In this document: positions 54,356-64,000 of the stretch, in pieces
Layout: the number at the start of each line of letters is the position of its first letter
How positions within the stretch are numbered: position 1 is the stretch's first letter
Assembly: GCA_021234155.1 (NCBI GenBank)
Contig: JAJEKV010000078.1
Location: forward strand, 2,108,001-2,172,000
Source: Isoetes taiwanensis
Lineage: Eukaryota > Streptophyta > Lycopodiopsida > Isoetales > Isoetaceae
Direction: 5' to 3'
Length of the DNA stretch: 64,000 nucleotides
The notes under the pieces: generated by a model
Told to the model about the DNA's origin: nothing
Databases searched by the model: none
Seen by the model: the letters and a program-made list of their open reading frames with translations, nothing else
Made by a program: the position numbers and the translations under genes

Positions 54356-57300
54356 TTAACAGTAGAACATGACTTTTTTCACGTTCTCCTTTAGAGCAGG
54401 CAGCGGCCTGATCGCACCGTCAAGCCTGTTGTTTCGAGGCCCTAAGCTGCTCCTGTTTACAGAACTACCTTCCGATACATCTGGTTCCATGTAAAACCTT
54501 GCACGAAATGCAGCTAGATGGGCATAGTATGCTGGAGGCACTGTAAATTTTTAATAGTTAAAACAATAGTAAATGAATATAGTAAGAAAATAATAAATAG
54601 ATAAAAATCTTCATGCCAAGAAGCAGTTTTCTCAAGGCATTTCCTCACCTATTGAAACAGACCGAGTGCATCTGGCATAACTGGAGACACAAAAATGCAT
54701 AGGTGAATAGAATAGTATAACATGAAATCTGTCCATGAAAGAACATACGTGTAGCAAAGGCTGTTGGTAAGTGATTGTAAGCCATCAGCCGTAAACTTGT
54801 TCTCGTCCCAGAGGACATGATAATGTGCTGGTCTACTTGTTCCCTGTTATTAAAATTACCCACATGTTTTGCACAGTTTCTTACAAGGAAATGCCAAATT
54901 ATGGTTGTACACGATAATTCTTGCAAAATGAGCAAGAAACAATGTCCTACTTATTGCTTCAGTTGTCTACTTTGCCAATGTGTCTTAAAAGCTTGAGATA
55001 TAACCTTTTCAAAACCTTCTATGAGTGAATGCATAATTTACCTGGATGCCTGCGTGACTGCAAAGATAGAAGTCAAACTCTGTTGGATGGCAAATTTTTG
55101 AGTCGACAACTGTGCCTGTCCAATCGAGGTCTTTAAAATCAGAAAATTGCATGTCTTTATTAGATATGCCAATATCTTACCTGGAAGGATGTTACCACTT
55201 TTATCAGTGCTACTTCTATCATCATGATCACTAGCAAATAAGCGAGTATGGTGCCGCTTTTGAACAACAACAAACGTTACAAGTGGCTGATAATTCGCCT
55301 CAAGCGGCAAGATGCCTGTCAAATGTCCATATTCAAATTAGATGTATACTAATATCAAATTTTCATGCTTTTGCTAGGCTCACCTTCCGAATAGCATCCA
55401 ATTCATAGAGTAGAACCTGATAGAATTGACCTTCACTTACACCATCTCTGCACATCCAAAGTGATTTGAACCTTATAATGGTGCCAATATAACTTCATGA
55501 AAATGATAATCATTTCCAGTACCTGTAAAAAATTATCCGCAAAGGCTTATAGCCAGTTGCCTTCCGAAACGAAATCAGAAGTTCCCTGGTAAAAAGGACA
55601 AAGTGTTAACATCCAACTACTTCAAAAATGTAACAATCAAATGTGCGAGACCTAATCATGCCCCCAAATTGGGGTCCTTGCTGGGGATCCACCCAAGTCT
55701 TGTAAAGATCCTGAATCAATTCCTGGCGGTGTGCCTGTGCACAAACCAGACCAGCATACTTTGTTACTTCAGGCCAGTCCTGTGACGCAACAACCTAGCA
55801 AAACCACAATCTTTTTGTCAATCTCAAAATCAATTTCATTAGCTTTAACTAGAATAGAAATGAGGAATTGTTAGAGCATGGAATCTCTATGTGTGTACAT
55901 ATATGTATACATATACTTGTACATATATCTGCATGTGTACGTGTACAAATATATGTACACGGGAGTGCCTATTCATTTTGTAGCATATCAATTATCAATT
56001 GAATCAGTTCGTCCAATTTCTCTCTTCTCAAGCGTTCTATATTCTATTAGGGTATCAGCGCCAAATAAAGTTGGACGGTTTAGCTGCATTGCATCCATGC
56101 TATCGTTGATGCATTGCTAAGGACTAAGAATCAGATCGTTTAGATTTGTCAAGAAACAACAAGCAGGCTTTTATTCAAGTATAGTTGAGCATTTAAGGCT
56201 TGTTGTCTTACAAATCTTTACTAAACTTGAAGAAGCAGAAGGATCTGGCCCGGTTTCAAGCATTCTTGATGTTTATGGTCAGATTCAAGGGGGATTTTAT
56301 AGATCATGTACAATTCTGCAAAATAGGGTTAAATCTTGAGAACAAAGAAGTAGATCTATAAGATCACGAGCTGGTTTCTCAGGCTAAGGGTGTTTCTTGC
56401 ATTTATCAATATTAGCTTGATTGAAGGCAGATCTAGGAGTTTTGCTATAATTCTACTGCTAGGATGAAGAATTTTGGAGCAAAGAGTAGACCCGGAAAGT
56501 GTCTTCTTGCAGAACGAGAAAAATGGACCGGGATTTACAGTCTTCAGAAATTCTTCTGTATGTCTGTGGCATATACAGGCGGCGGATATGCAGTCTGGGA
56601 TCATTTCTAAGGGTCGATCTGCAATTGCGGAGATAGAGATATCATTGCCCGTTGATGAAAAAGGCAGAGGATGTGACGGAGATCATGTTGTGCAGAATTT
56701 GCCTGTCTGAAGGCCTGGATTATCTATTCAGAAGAATTTGTTGTGGAGATGAATCTTTGGGATTATCAATCTGCAGCGCTGATTCTGTTCAATGGTGCAT
56801 CTGTTCTTCTGGACTTTGGGCAAATTCGTGGCAATTTTGGGAGCCTGTACTTAAAATTACTTAAATCTTCTGACTGAAACTGGAGCCCTGATATCTAACT
56901 AGAGTTGAGCTCTAATGTGAGTTTTTCTGTGACGAAGGGCAGTGGATTTTTGAATAGGGACTCTGTTGTTGAGCTGGTTATAGGGCAGAACAGAGCTGAG
57001 TATTTCCGAGTCTATTCTTCACCAGTAAAGCCACCATAAGGTCATCTTTTATGAGCAAAGATTCTACAAGTAAAAATCTGTTCCTAAAATCCCAGGAACT
57101 TTGTCGAATTAGCTTCATATTGTAGACTTGAGACTTCGTCAAGTGTTGTAGTAGAAGTAGTGGCCAGGGGGGTCTACATCTCAAGAGGTCTTCCAAAATG
57201 CTGGTATGTGTTTGTAGTGAACCATGAAGAGTTTGCAGGCAGCCAGGGATAGTTGCAAAATTTCAGAATGGACTTCTTGCTACATGGAACCTGCAAAGCT

Positions 57301-60300
57301 GGTCATTTGATACACGCAACTCAAGCTTATTGCCACGACCATTTTCTGAATTGGTTTTCTAGTTTACTATTCTGGCATAGCAGAATTACACTTTTTTCAT
57401 GCGCCTATTAGTTGTACAACTTTAAAGTCACCAAGATGTTGGCTGATCTTGTTTGAAATTTGTAGTATGCGAACTGGCCATGAGCAGATGATGCTTTCAG
57501 TTTGAAGTCAGCAGCATATGGGATCAATCTTCAACCTTGATGGTTTGCAGCGCATTCCTTATCTACAGGTATTTAGTCTTGCTGAAGAAAGCTTTGGAGC
57601 AGAATTTATTCAAAGATGTATGCCTATAAATTTGTAAGTTCAAGGAATTTATTTTTAGTGGAATGCTTTGGATTGCACTTACAGCAAGAAAAAATCAGTT
57701 TCAAGAGAGTTATTCAATCTGACGTTTACTTATATTTAGAGGGCAGAAGAGCAGATTATACAGATTGGTGAACTTTTGCTTGGTAAGAAAGATGGACAAG
57801 GTTCACTTATCAGATGTTAGAATATCATGAACCTAAAATATCACTCGCCGAGGCACAGGTGTTCATTTCTAGTTGCAGATGGTCTTGATATTGGATGAGA
57901 TTGTTTGGTCTCAGGGAGAATAGCCTTATGGCAGGTGGTTTCTGCTGCACATGAAGATGGGATGAGATTTGATCTCACCTAGAGATTATTATCTCATACA
58001 GTTTTTGTAATGTACAAATTTGAAGATATTTGTACAGGTGTCAAGGTTTTGGTACAGGTTTGAACATTTGTACAGGTTGAATGTGTAGATAATAGTTAGA
58101 TTTCTCACACATAAGAGGAAGAGTGTTAGAGTATGGAATCTCTATGTGTGTACATATGTGCATATACTTCAACATATATCTGCATGCATACTTGTACAAT
58201 TGTACAAGTGAGTGCCTATTTATTCTGTGACATATCATTAACCAAGTATTCTCAGGAGTGTGGGGAAGTGATAACAATGATCTGAAGACATACACATCTT
58301 AGCATACAAGGCAAAACAACACATGCACTTACCGCTGCAATTGAAGGACTGGAGTCCTCTCCTGGATGTGGATGTGTCACATCAGCCCCAAATATGATTG
58401 TTGGCATGTCACTTACTAAAGGTAACCTCCTGGATAGAGCATCCACTAAAACCGTGTTTCGACCGCCAACCTATTGGTTCAAACAATTGGTGTCAAAGAG
58501 TAAAAAATGCAACAGATACAGTTTTATGACTTGTATAAGAGACCTTCACATTAATCTTCAATGCTACATTTGCGAGGTATTGTTTCCCCATTTTGAATAC
58601 GTGCTTTGTTAAGCAACATTGCGATACGAGACCTAAATCTGTCTCGCAAATGCGCTTCAGGTCACCTATAAATAGCATATTTTGAAGATCAGCAAAATAT
58701 CTTGATGCAATATTAAGAAATAAGAAATCAAACGACAAGATCAAAAGACCATCTGAGGATATCCCCTTAGAGCTATGTGATTATGATAACCACTTTGACT
58801 TTCATTTCATAGCTAGAACAAGATATTGTTAAAAAGCAGGTTAGGCATATCTTTTCTCAACATTTGAAAACAGGACCTCTTCTTTTCCGGAAACCATTTA
58901 TATATAATAATTTTTTTTGGATAGCGCTACCTATTTATCATCCTTTTTCTGTGAGAGGCTCTGTTCACGTAATTCTAACAGATATCTTGCGCATCTATGC
59001 AGGGATGCCTTCCATATTTTGGGATTCACAGATACCAACTGAAAACTGTGCTGAATTCAAAACACCAGTTAAATGGCTTGTGCAAAGATAAAGGGCAAAA
59101 TATGTGAATAATTTCTTCTATCAAGGTAAGGGACCTAAATTAGACGGTCCACAATTCTATGAATTGACAACATTGAATCTGAAGTAAATTTTATTAGCTA
59201 TATCTCGTTGTCCACAGTTTTCCACAGTCGTCCATGTAAACTTGGTAGAGTTTCGTCAATGTTCCATTACATGGCTGTAGAGAACTCATGGTCTGATTTT
59301 GCATGTTCTCTACACACATTCTGTTTGTCTGTCGACTTCGTGTAATTCTACCAAAGACATATGATAGTGATCTGAGATTCCTGTTTGTAAGAATTTTCAT
59401 TCCTAATAATCAAAAGATCCCATAACTACTGATTTCATGATGCACAGATCATAAAGTCAAGAGTGCTTGGAAAGTGAAAAAAATAAGTCAAGGACGCAAA
59501 CTTCCCCATGCCTTCAAACTTGGGAACCAAGCATGTCAATGTGCTCCGAGTGAAATCTTTGGGATAAGCAAATTATAATTAGTCGATGTGGCACAGCTAA
59601 GAAAGGACACTGGATTAAGCTTCCCACGGGTTTGTATTGTAAAAGAACTTCCCTCAGTCTTCGTGAAACTCTATTAAAATGCTTATGTACGGTATTTCCG
59701 AAAGAAATCTGGGTCTCTTTTCATGTCAGACTGTTACATCCAAACAAGTTACATGTGATGACATAATGTTCGCTAATCTGGATGCTAGAATAATTGAACT
59801 GCACTGGGACTATGGTCACTTTCTCCTTGACAAACTTTGTTAACTTTCATCCTTAATATTTACATGAATTATTCTTGCTATAGTTTCTAAACAACCATAT
59901 AGAGAAGAATGCAGTTATGGATGCATGACAAAGTCATCATGCAAAGTCATTAATGGACATGAATCAACTGACTAATGAAGAAGAATAAACTACCATAAAG
60001 TGCTCCATTGTTGTCAGGAAGTATAGCAATTAGAAGTTCAAGCTCCTTTCCCTTTATCCTTGATTGAACATCACAAAATACTTGTTTCAGTGCCCTTTCC
60101 ACCCCCTCTGGCCGTGCCATGTGGATAGGTATTATTGGCTCTAGACAAAAAGCCTGCAAATGCGAAAGCTTCAGCTGCAAGAAAAATCCTTCCAAAAGAA
60201 TACAAAGAGGTATCTTGCATCCAAGTTATTGTGCACATGCTTAAAGTGAAATTGAATCGCTTGGAATTGGGACTGAATATAGATCAGTTACCATTCCTGA

Positions 60301-63300
60301 AACTTGACACATCTGGGCAAGCTCGTGACAGAACCCACGCGCAACATTCTCTGGGACGTGCCTTGAAAAATTGATGCATGCCCAATATGTCACACTTCCT
60401 CCATTGACCATTTTCTGCCCTTCCATGAATACCACAAGAGATAGTGAGTACAAGGCAGCTAAAACAAAGCACACCAATGAAAGAAGGATCTCTTACCTTG
60501 TTCATCATGTTCCAAGTCCCGACTTGTGGCAAGCAATCCTTTTCCCTACCGGTATCATGGTATTTCAACTGTTCCTTGCAAAAATGTTCCGAGAACAAAT
60601 TTTAGAAGCTGACAACGATCAATAAGCAATTAGTCTATCATAAATAAGCACTAAACACTCCAGCTTAGGATAGATCGGTTACCCAGGGGGCAGGTAATAT
60701 TCGAGCCTCCACCAATGCTAATCTATCACTGATTTTTATACCAAACTCTTGCGCATATGGATCTTGATGATAAGCATTATGGTATACAGTCTGTAATTAA
60801 CATAGGAAGCATAAAATTAGAATCATTGTATTCAATGAAATTATAACCAATGAGACGCAAAATGACTTAAATAAAAAATGTCCAATCAGAAATCAGACTA
60901 AAAATAGCCACAAAGACAACACCTGCATGATGTCCATCTCACGCTCTTTGGGTCTCTGACATGTGACCTTTAAAAGAGCGGTCACTTGACGTTCATTGAG
61001 CCTTTTGGTGTAACGTTGACCCTCCACAACTTTGCAAACCTGCAAAAGTGGAAACAAAGGGCAAATACTGAATTTTTTAATAACATCTACAAACATATCG
61101 CGTAACATGGTTAGAGATTACTCCTATTGGTTCACTCTAGATCTATTGCCACCAACTACAGGGTCCACTTCTGTCCATGGGCAATGTTTTAAAATTCCCA
61201 TGTGTGCAAAAACATGCTTTGAAAATGGATACATTAAATTCTTTCCTTCAGGTTAGTTCGTTTTGCGAACCTTAAGTTTAGGAAGTACACGATACTGTTA
61301 GGAACAAAACTATGAGGTACATGTCAAATTTGCAACTAGAAAAATTACAACTTTTGTCTTTTGCATTGGCTTCTCCAAAGCCAAATTGCCACCAAACATG
61401 TTCTTGTAAGCTACACGTTCTTCATGCTACGGAAAACTGCTAGTTTCAGGTTTCGTTTCAGGTTTTGATTTCCTATTTTAATCTCCACAACTCCACAAGC
61501 CCCACGATCTACAACGGCCTTGATCCGGAATCGTGCCTCACCGCCACAATAGAAATGGTACAAAAAATCTATAAAGTTGGGCAGTCGGCTTCATTTCTTC
61601 CATCCTCTGCTTCTGGTCTGATTCATGTCCAATTCTTGAATAGAAAGGCTCAATTTCTCCTAATCTAAGCATCTCCTGTCTGCTGTTAGGGGGAATGTCA
61701 ATCAGAGTTTCGCTTATCATATTGTTGGAAAATATCAGTCTGGCTTCAGTTTATTGTAGAAATACATATCTTATGCATGTACATTTCTTAAACTTACTAG
61801 AAACTCTAAGATACTCGAACTTAAAGTACAGTTTCTAAATGCGTACCTAAAAAGGGACTAACCATGCTTTCCTTACTTTCTGCCTCTGAAGAGGAGCATT
61901 GCTGGCCGAACGTGGCAACTGCCATATGCAGGTCTAGGCACAAATGATGTAGAAAATAGTTTTCCAAAAAGGTTGATGGGTTCAGTCTTTCCAGGCTTCA
62001 GGCCACTCTAAGAGATATCCAAAGAAAGCCACTTTCCCCATTTCGGTGACATTTTTTTATCTCGATGCAAATACTTCCACTTCTATGAAATTTAGATGAA
62101 AAAAATGGTATAAAGTAAATTTAAACACCTCCATTGGAAGATAATTAGGCCGTTCCTGATTGCCAACTTGTAGGCAGGGCAAATTGGGGCTACGTATGGT
62201 ATAGCCATAGGTATCTCGAAAATACTCCATCACTGACTTTAAAGTCCCTCTATCATCTACAGGAAACCTGGTAATAGAAGGATTAACTCCATCAATTCAT
62301 CAATCAACTGCAGACAAGAACAGAATAGAAAAGGGGAACCTTAATAGCAGAGTAGCAGCCCTGTATCATTTACAGGGCCTATACTAAGTATTTATTTTTT
62401 AAAGCCAACTAACTAACTGCAATATCACTTTCTTTTCATTTGAAGATGCACATAAAATCAAATATAATAGCATTGACAGTATATACAGCATAAACAAGTT
62501 TCCATACACTTCCTAAATTCGAGGGATTGCTTTACCCACGCCAACATAAAAATCTGACTGTTTGCTTTGATAACATACTTACAAAGGCTGTTCTTAACAT
62601 TCAACTTTTTGAGAGTGGCCAGTGAGCAATCGATAGAATTATCCTATCCTAGTATAGGTTATACATATATCATTGCCAGTAACTGAGCATTGACAGCATG
62701 GAGATGTGTCATGCAAGATGCAAATAAAAAACGTAAAAAATTCTCTTAGAGAAGGATCGGAGAGGGAACATGTGCATGTGCACAAAGCTATAATCAAATT
62801 TAAAACAACTTACATGAGCTCTTGTGTAGGCTGCGACGTCAGCCCTGAAATCCTGTACTTCCTTTTCATGTTCCCACGATGGGTAACCTCAACTTTGACA
62901 CCTTTTAGTGCTTTCTTAATCTGAACGTAATAGAACAAACAACAGTTGGAAAATACCTGCCATGCATAATCCTGGCATAACTTTCATACTTATTCCAATT
63001 ATACCTTAATCCGATCAGCATCAGAAAGCGGTCTGCTTACGTCTCGGTTAAGCAATTTTGCTACAAATTCAACGACTGGAAGTGGCTCAATGAATGCAGT
63101 AGAAGACATATCTGCAAGAAAAAACCATTCCCCTTACTATGGATGGTTGTGAAAAAGTAATGAGGTGAATAACTATGTCAAACATACCAATGTTAAGAGA
63201 TAGACCCATCTGTGTGGGTCTAATGCTCTGATAAAACCCTCTCCAGCTCTCTAAGCCATCCCCAAGTGGCTGTCTTGTTCCAAGATCTGGAGAGTAAAAA

Positions 63301-63321
63301 GATCGTCCAACAGGCGAATAC
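54356..63321 (-). CDS. AGO1: ARGONAUTE 1-type protein, 3' part, with a frameshift in PIWI
   Basis: Nineteen exons with GT-AG borders encode the ArgoL1, PAZ, linker 2, MID and PIWI domains of a plant AGO1-clade small-RNA slicer. The 5' exons (N domain) lie past 64000. Identity rests on [50 protein letters not shown] and the C-terminus [17 protein letters not shown], the AGO1-type ending. Catalytic residues are present: Asp in FGADVTHP (58.38 kb), Asp in FYRDGVSEG (55.44 kb) and His in [11 protein letters not shown] (54.81 kb). In family members AGO1 binds 5'-U miRNAs and cleaves targets in cytoplasm and nucleus. Exon 55181-55315 is 135 bp, where reading-frame continuity needs 136, so translation as read stops 12 codons into it. 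One intron (55795-58332) carries an LTR element. The miR168 site known in angiosperm AGO1 would lie outside the window. Confidence 0.93.
55181..55315 (-). pseudogene. AGO1: AGO1 exon with a one-base deletion
   Basis: The exon opens GCATCTTGCCGCTTGAGGCG where the family encodes A-C-A-S-L-E-A. In the frame set by the previous exon it reads [12 protein letters not shown] and then TAA at 55279-55277. From CTTGAGGCG onward a different frame gives the conserved [20 protein letters not shown]. The loss therefore lies within the first 14 bases. No alternative donor or acceptor that I can find restores the frame. As read, the protein would lose the catalytic histidine and the C-terminal third of PIWI. 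Confidence 0.85.
55869..58244 (+). mobile_element. Non-autonomous LTR retrotransposon inside an AGO1 intron
   Basis: Direct repeats starting TGTTAGAG(C/T)ATGGAATCTC occur at 55869 and 58124. The second is preceded by a perfect purine tract AAGAGGAAGAG (58113-58123). The first is followed, at 56050-56061, by GGGTATCAGCGC, two mismatches from the tRNA-Met primer complement. The repeat at 58124 matches about 110 bp. The left repeat seems longer (to about 56049), so the right one may be truncated. The 2.05-kb interior shows no gag or pol, so the element would depend on another Copia-type element. It is antisense to AGO1 and adds most of the 2.5-kb intron. Confidence 0.75.
58113..58123 (+). other. 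Polypurine tract of the intronic LTR element
   Basis: AAGAGGAAGAG directly before the TGTTAGAG of the 3' LTR. Confidence 0.75.
59994..61039 (-). other. AGO1: AGO1 exons for linker 2 and MID
   Basis: Exons 61039-60923 ([20 protein letters not shown]), 60790-60683 ([15 protein letters not shown] through EARILPAPW), 60568-60497 ([20 protein letters not shown]), 60414-60292 ([20 protein letters not shown]) and 60153-59994 ([20 protein letters not shown] through [11 protein letters not shown]). All junctions keep the frame. The MID segment that reads the 5' nucleotide is of the AGO1 kind, though several residues differ from the angiosperm version as I know it. Confidence 0.93.
62129..63321 (-). 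other. AGO1: AGO1 exons for ArgoL1 and PAZ
   Basis: Exons 63321-63188 ([14 protein letters not shown] through MGLSLNI, the ArgoL1 segment), 63111-63005 ([20 protein letters not shown]), 62920-62814 ([20 protein letters not shown]) and 62267-62129 ([20 protein letters not shown] through [14 protein letters not shown]). Splice phases join without a break: ATTG|AT, AAG|ATT, AT|GTTTCC, GAG|GTT. The PAZ hallmark tyrosines and the QVGN turn that hold the small-RNA 3' end are present. The exon upstream of 63321 is not in the window; the remaining 679 bp to the right is intron-like. Confidence 0.93.
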
Positions 63322-64000
63322 CTGAATAAAGAAGGCATTATTTCCGGATTTTCTTATAAGAAACTGTGAAGGATAAGAAATGGAACATGTGAAGGAAAAA
63401 ATGTCTGAAGCATGTTCTACACCTGCAAGAAAACAAGGTTTTATAAGAAAGTCCTAGGCTTTTTAGTATTAAACATGTCTTTGGGCTGCATCTTGGTTTC
63501 CGTTCTTGGAAGCCTCAATCGTGAAAGGCAAACTCTTTTTTTCATTAGCTTCTACCAAGTACCAAATGAAGTACAAAGACCTCAAGACATGCAGTCACTT
63601 GAGTTCATTCTAACTAATTAAGAAACAATAAATCTTTATTAGCAAAAAAACACGATAAGGATGTGCTAATCATCATACACATCCAGTGTAGCTCTGATAT
63701 CATATTCCACTACAAAACAAATCTTTTCCCTTTTTTTAATGAAATCATCATGCAAGTTTTTATCCTTCATCTCATTTCAGCTTCCTGAAAGCCTCTGTTT
63801 TTGATGTCTTAAAAGGGTATAACTTCTATTCATTACTTTAGTTTCAGCTCAGGGGTCTCCCATCAGCTTGAGATTGAGCTGGTCGTGCAACTAGACATAA
63901 GGTCGAATGCCCGAAGACGATGTACAGAGTGTGTCATATGAATGTATTTGAGTCGGACAAAGTATACTATAAAATACAGGCAGGTTCTAGTGCATCTTCC
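63322..64000 (-). other. AGO1 intron sequence at the window edge
   Basis: The exon that should precede YSPVGRSF (encoding the ALQVLDIVLRE-type end of the N/linker region) is not found. The sequence is AT-rich with short chance frames. The intron therefore exceeds 679 bp. Confidence 0.6.

Larger units (their letters stand above)
54356..58665 (-). other. AGO1: AGO1 exons for PIWI and C-terminus
   Basis: Exons 58665-58544, 58470-58333, 55794-55652, 55585-55523, 55447-55384, 55315-55181, 55115-55042, 54843-54749, 54680-54649 and 54540-54356. Every junction is GT-AG and in phase except that 55447-55384 ends on a complete codon (CGG AAG) while 55315-55181 reads correctly only if it began with one more base. 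The short C-terminal extension after FRARFYMEP is serine/asparagine-rich, as usual, and shorter than the angiosperm one. Confidence 0.92.

Noticed and set aside
63400-63470. Upstream AGO1 exon after TTTTCTTGCAG at about 63424
   Set aside because: The sequence following the acceptor-like site does not encode any part of AGO1 expected before YSPVGRSF.

Overview
The window looks like nuclear DNA of a land plant with large, repeat-rich intergenic space. The only gene recognised with high confidence is an AGO1-type ARGONAUTE on the minus strand at the right end (54356-63321). Its many short exons have canonical GT-AG junctions and its 5' part lies beyond position 64000. The AGO1 sequence type, the long introns, and LINE families ending in varied microsatellites suggest a plant outside the well-known angiosperm models, perhaps a fern or other early-diverging lineage. 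That placement is inference.

Layout. 1-2400: AT-rich, no recognisable gene, two short tandem duplications. 2416-3385: GC-richer non-autonomous DNA transposon with terminal inverted repeats. 3389-8845: almost complete but frameshifted Ty1/Copia element whose LTRs carry a dense W-box cluster ahead of a TATA box. 9433-10213: two tRNA-derived SINE copies on the minus strand. 10260-15688: exon-like scraps and a canonical Helitron 3' end. 16345-18856: an unknown ORF and a retroposon whose coding part resembles a LINE ORF1 C-terminus. 19800-22460: repeat debris with an L1 zinc-binding-domain scrap. 22480-22866: a mosaic of three bacterial-type (organellar) rRNA pieces in mixed orientation. 23.2-32 kb: LINE tails, a 1.4-kb dispersed repeat, a fold-back repeat and a 196-bp tandem duplication. 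32000-32416: a miniature LTR retrotransposon (TRIM). 33.2-37.4 kb: two decayed LINE copies. 37.7-41.4 kb: Copia debris, a SINE, an unknown exon pair and a possible C2H2 zinc-finger gene with one in-frame stop. 41716-42840: a 14-unit, roughly 29-bp array, a TATA box and a second ORF1-like retroposon. 42.9-47.7 kb: no gene seen. 47.8-54.1 kb: L1, Copia and Gypsy-like remains.

Two things stand out. First, the AGO1 gene has clean splice sites in every exon, but the exon at 55181-55315 lacks one base relative to the family. This shifts the frame inside the PIWI domain and stops translation 12 codons later, so it is either a recent pseudogene or an assembly indel. Second, several retroposons of different internal content share the 3' end TGGACG(A)TAAAA, each followed by a different microsatellite, which suggests one LINE machinery mobilising several partners and seeding new microsatellites.
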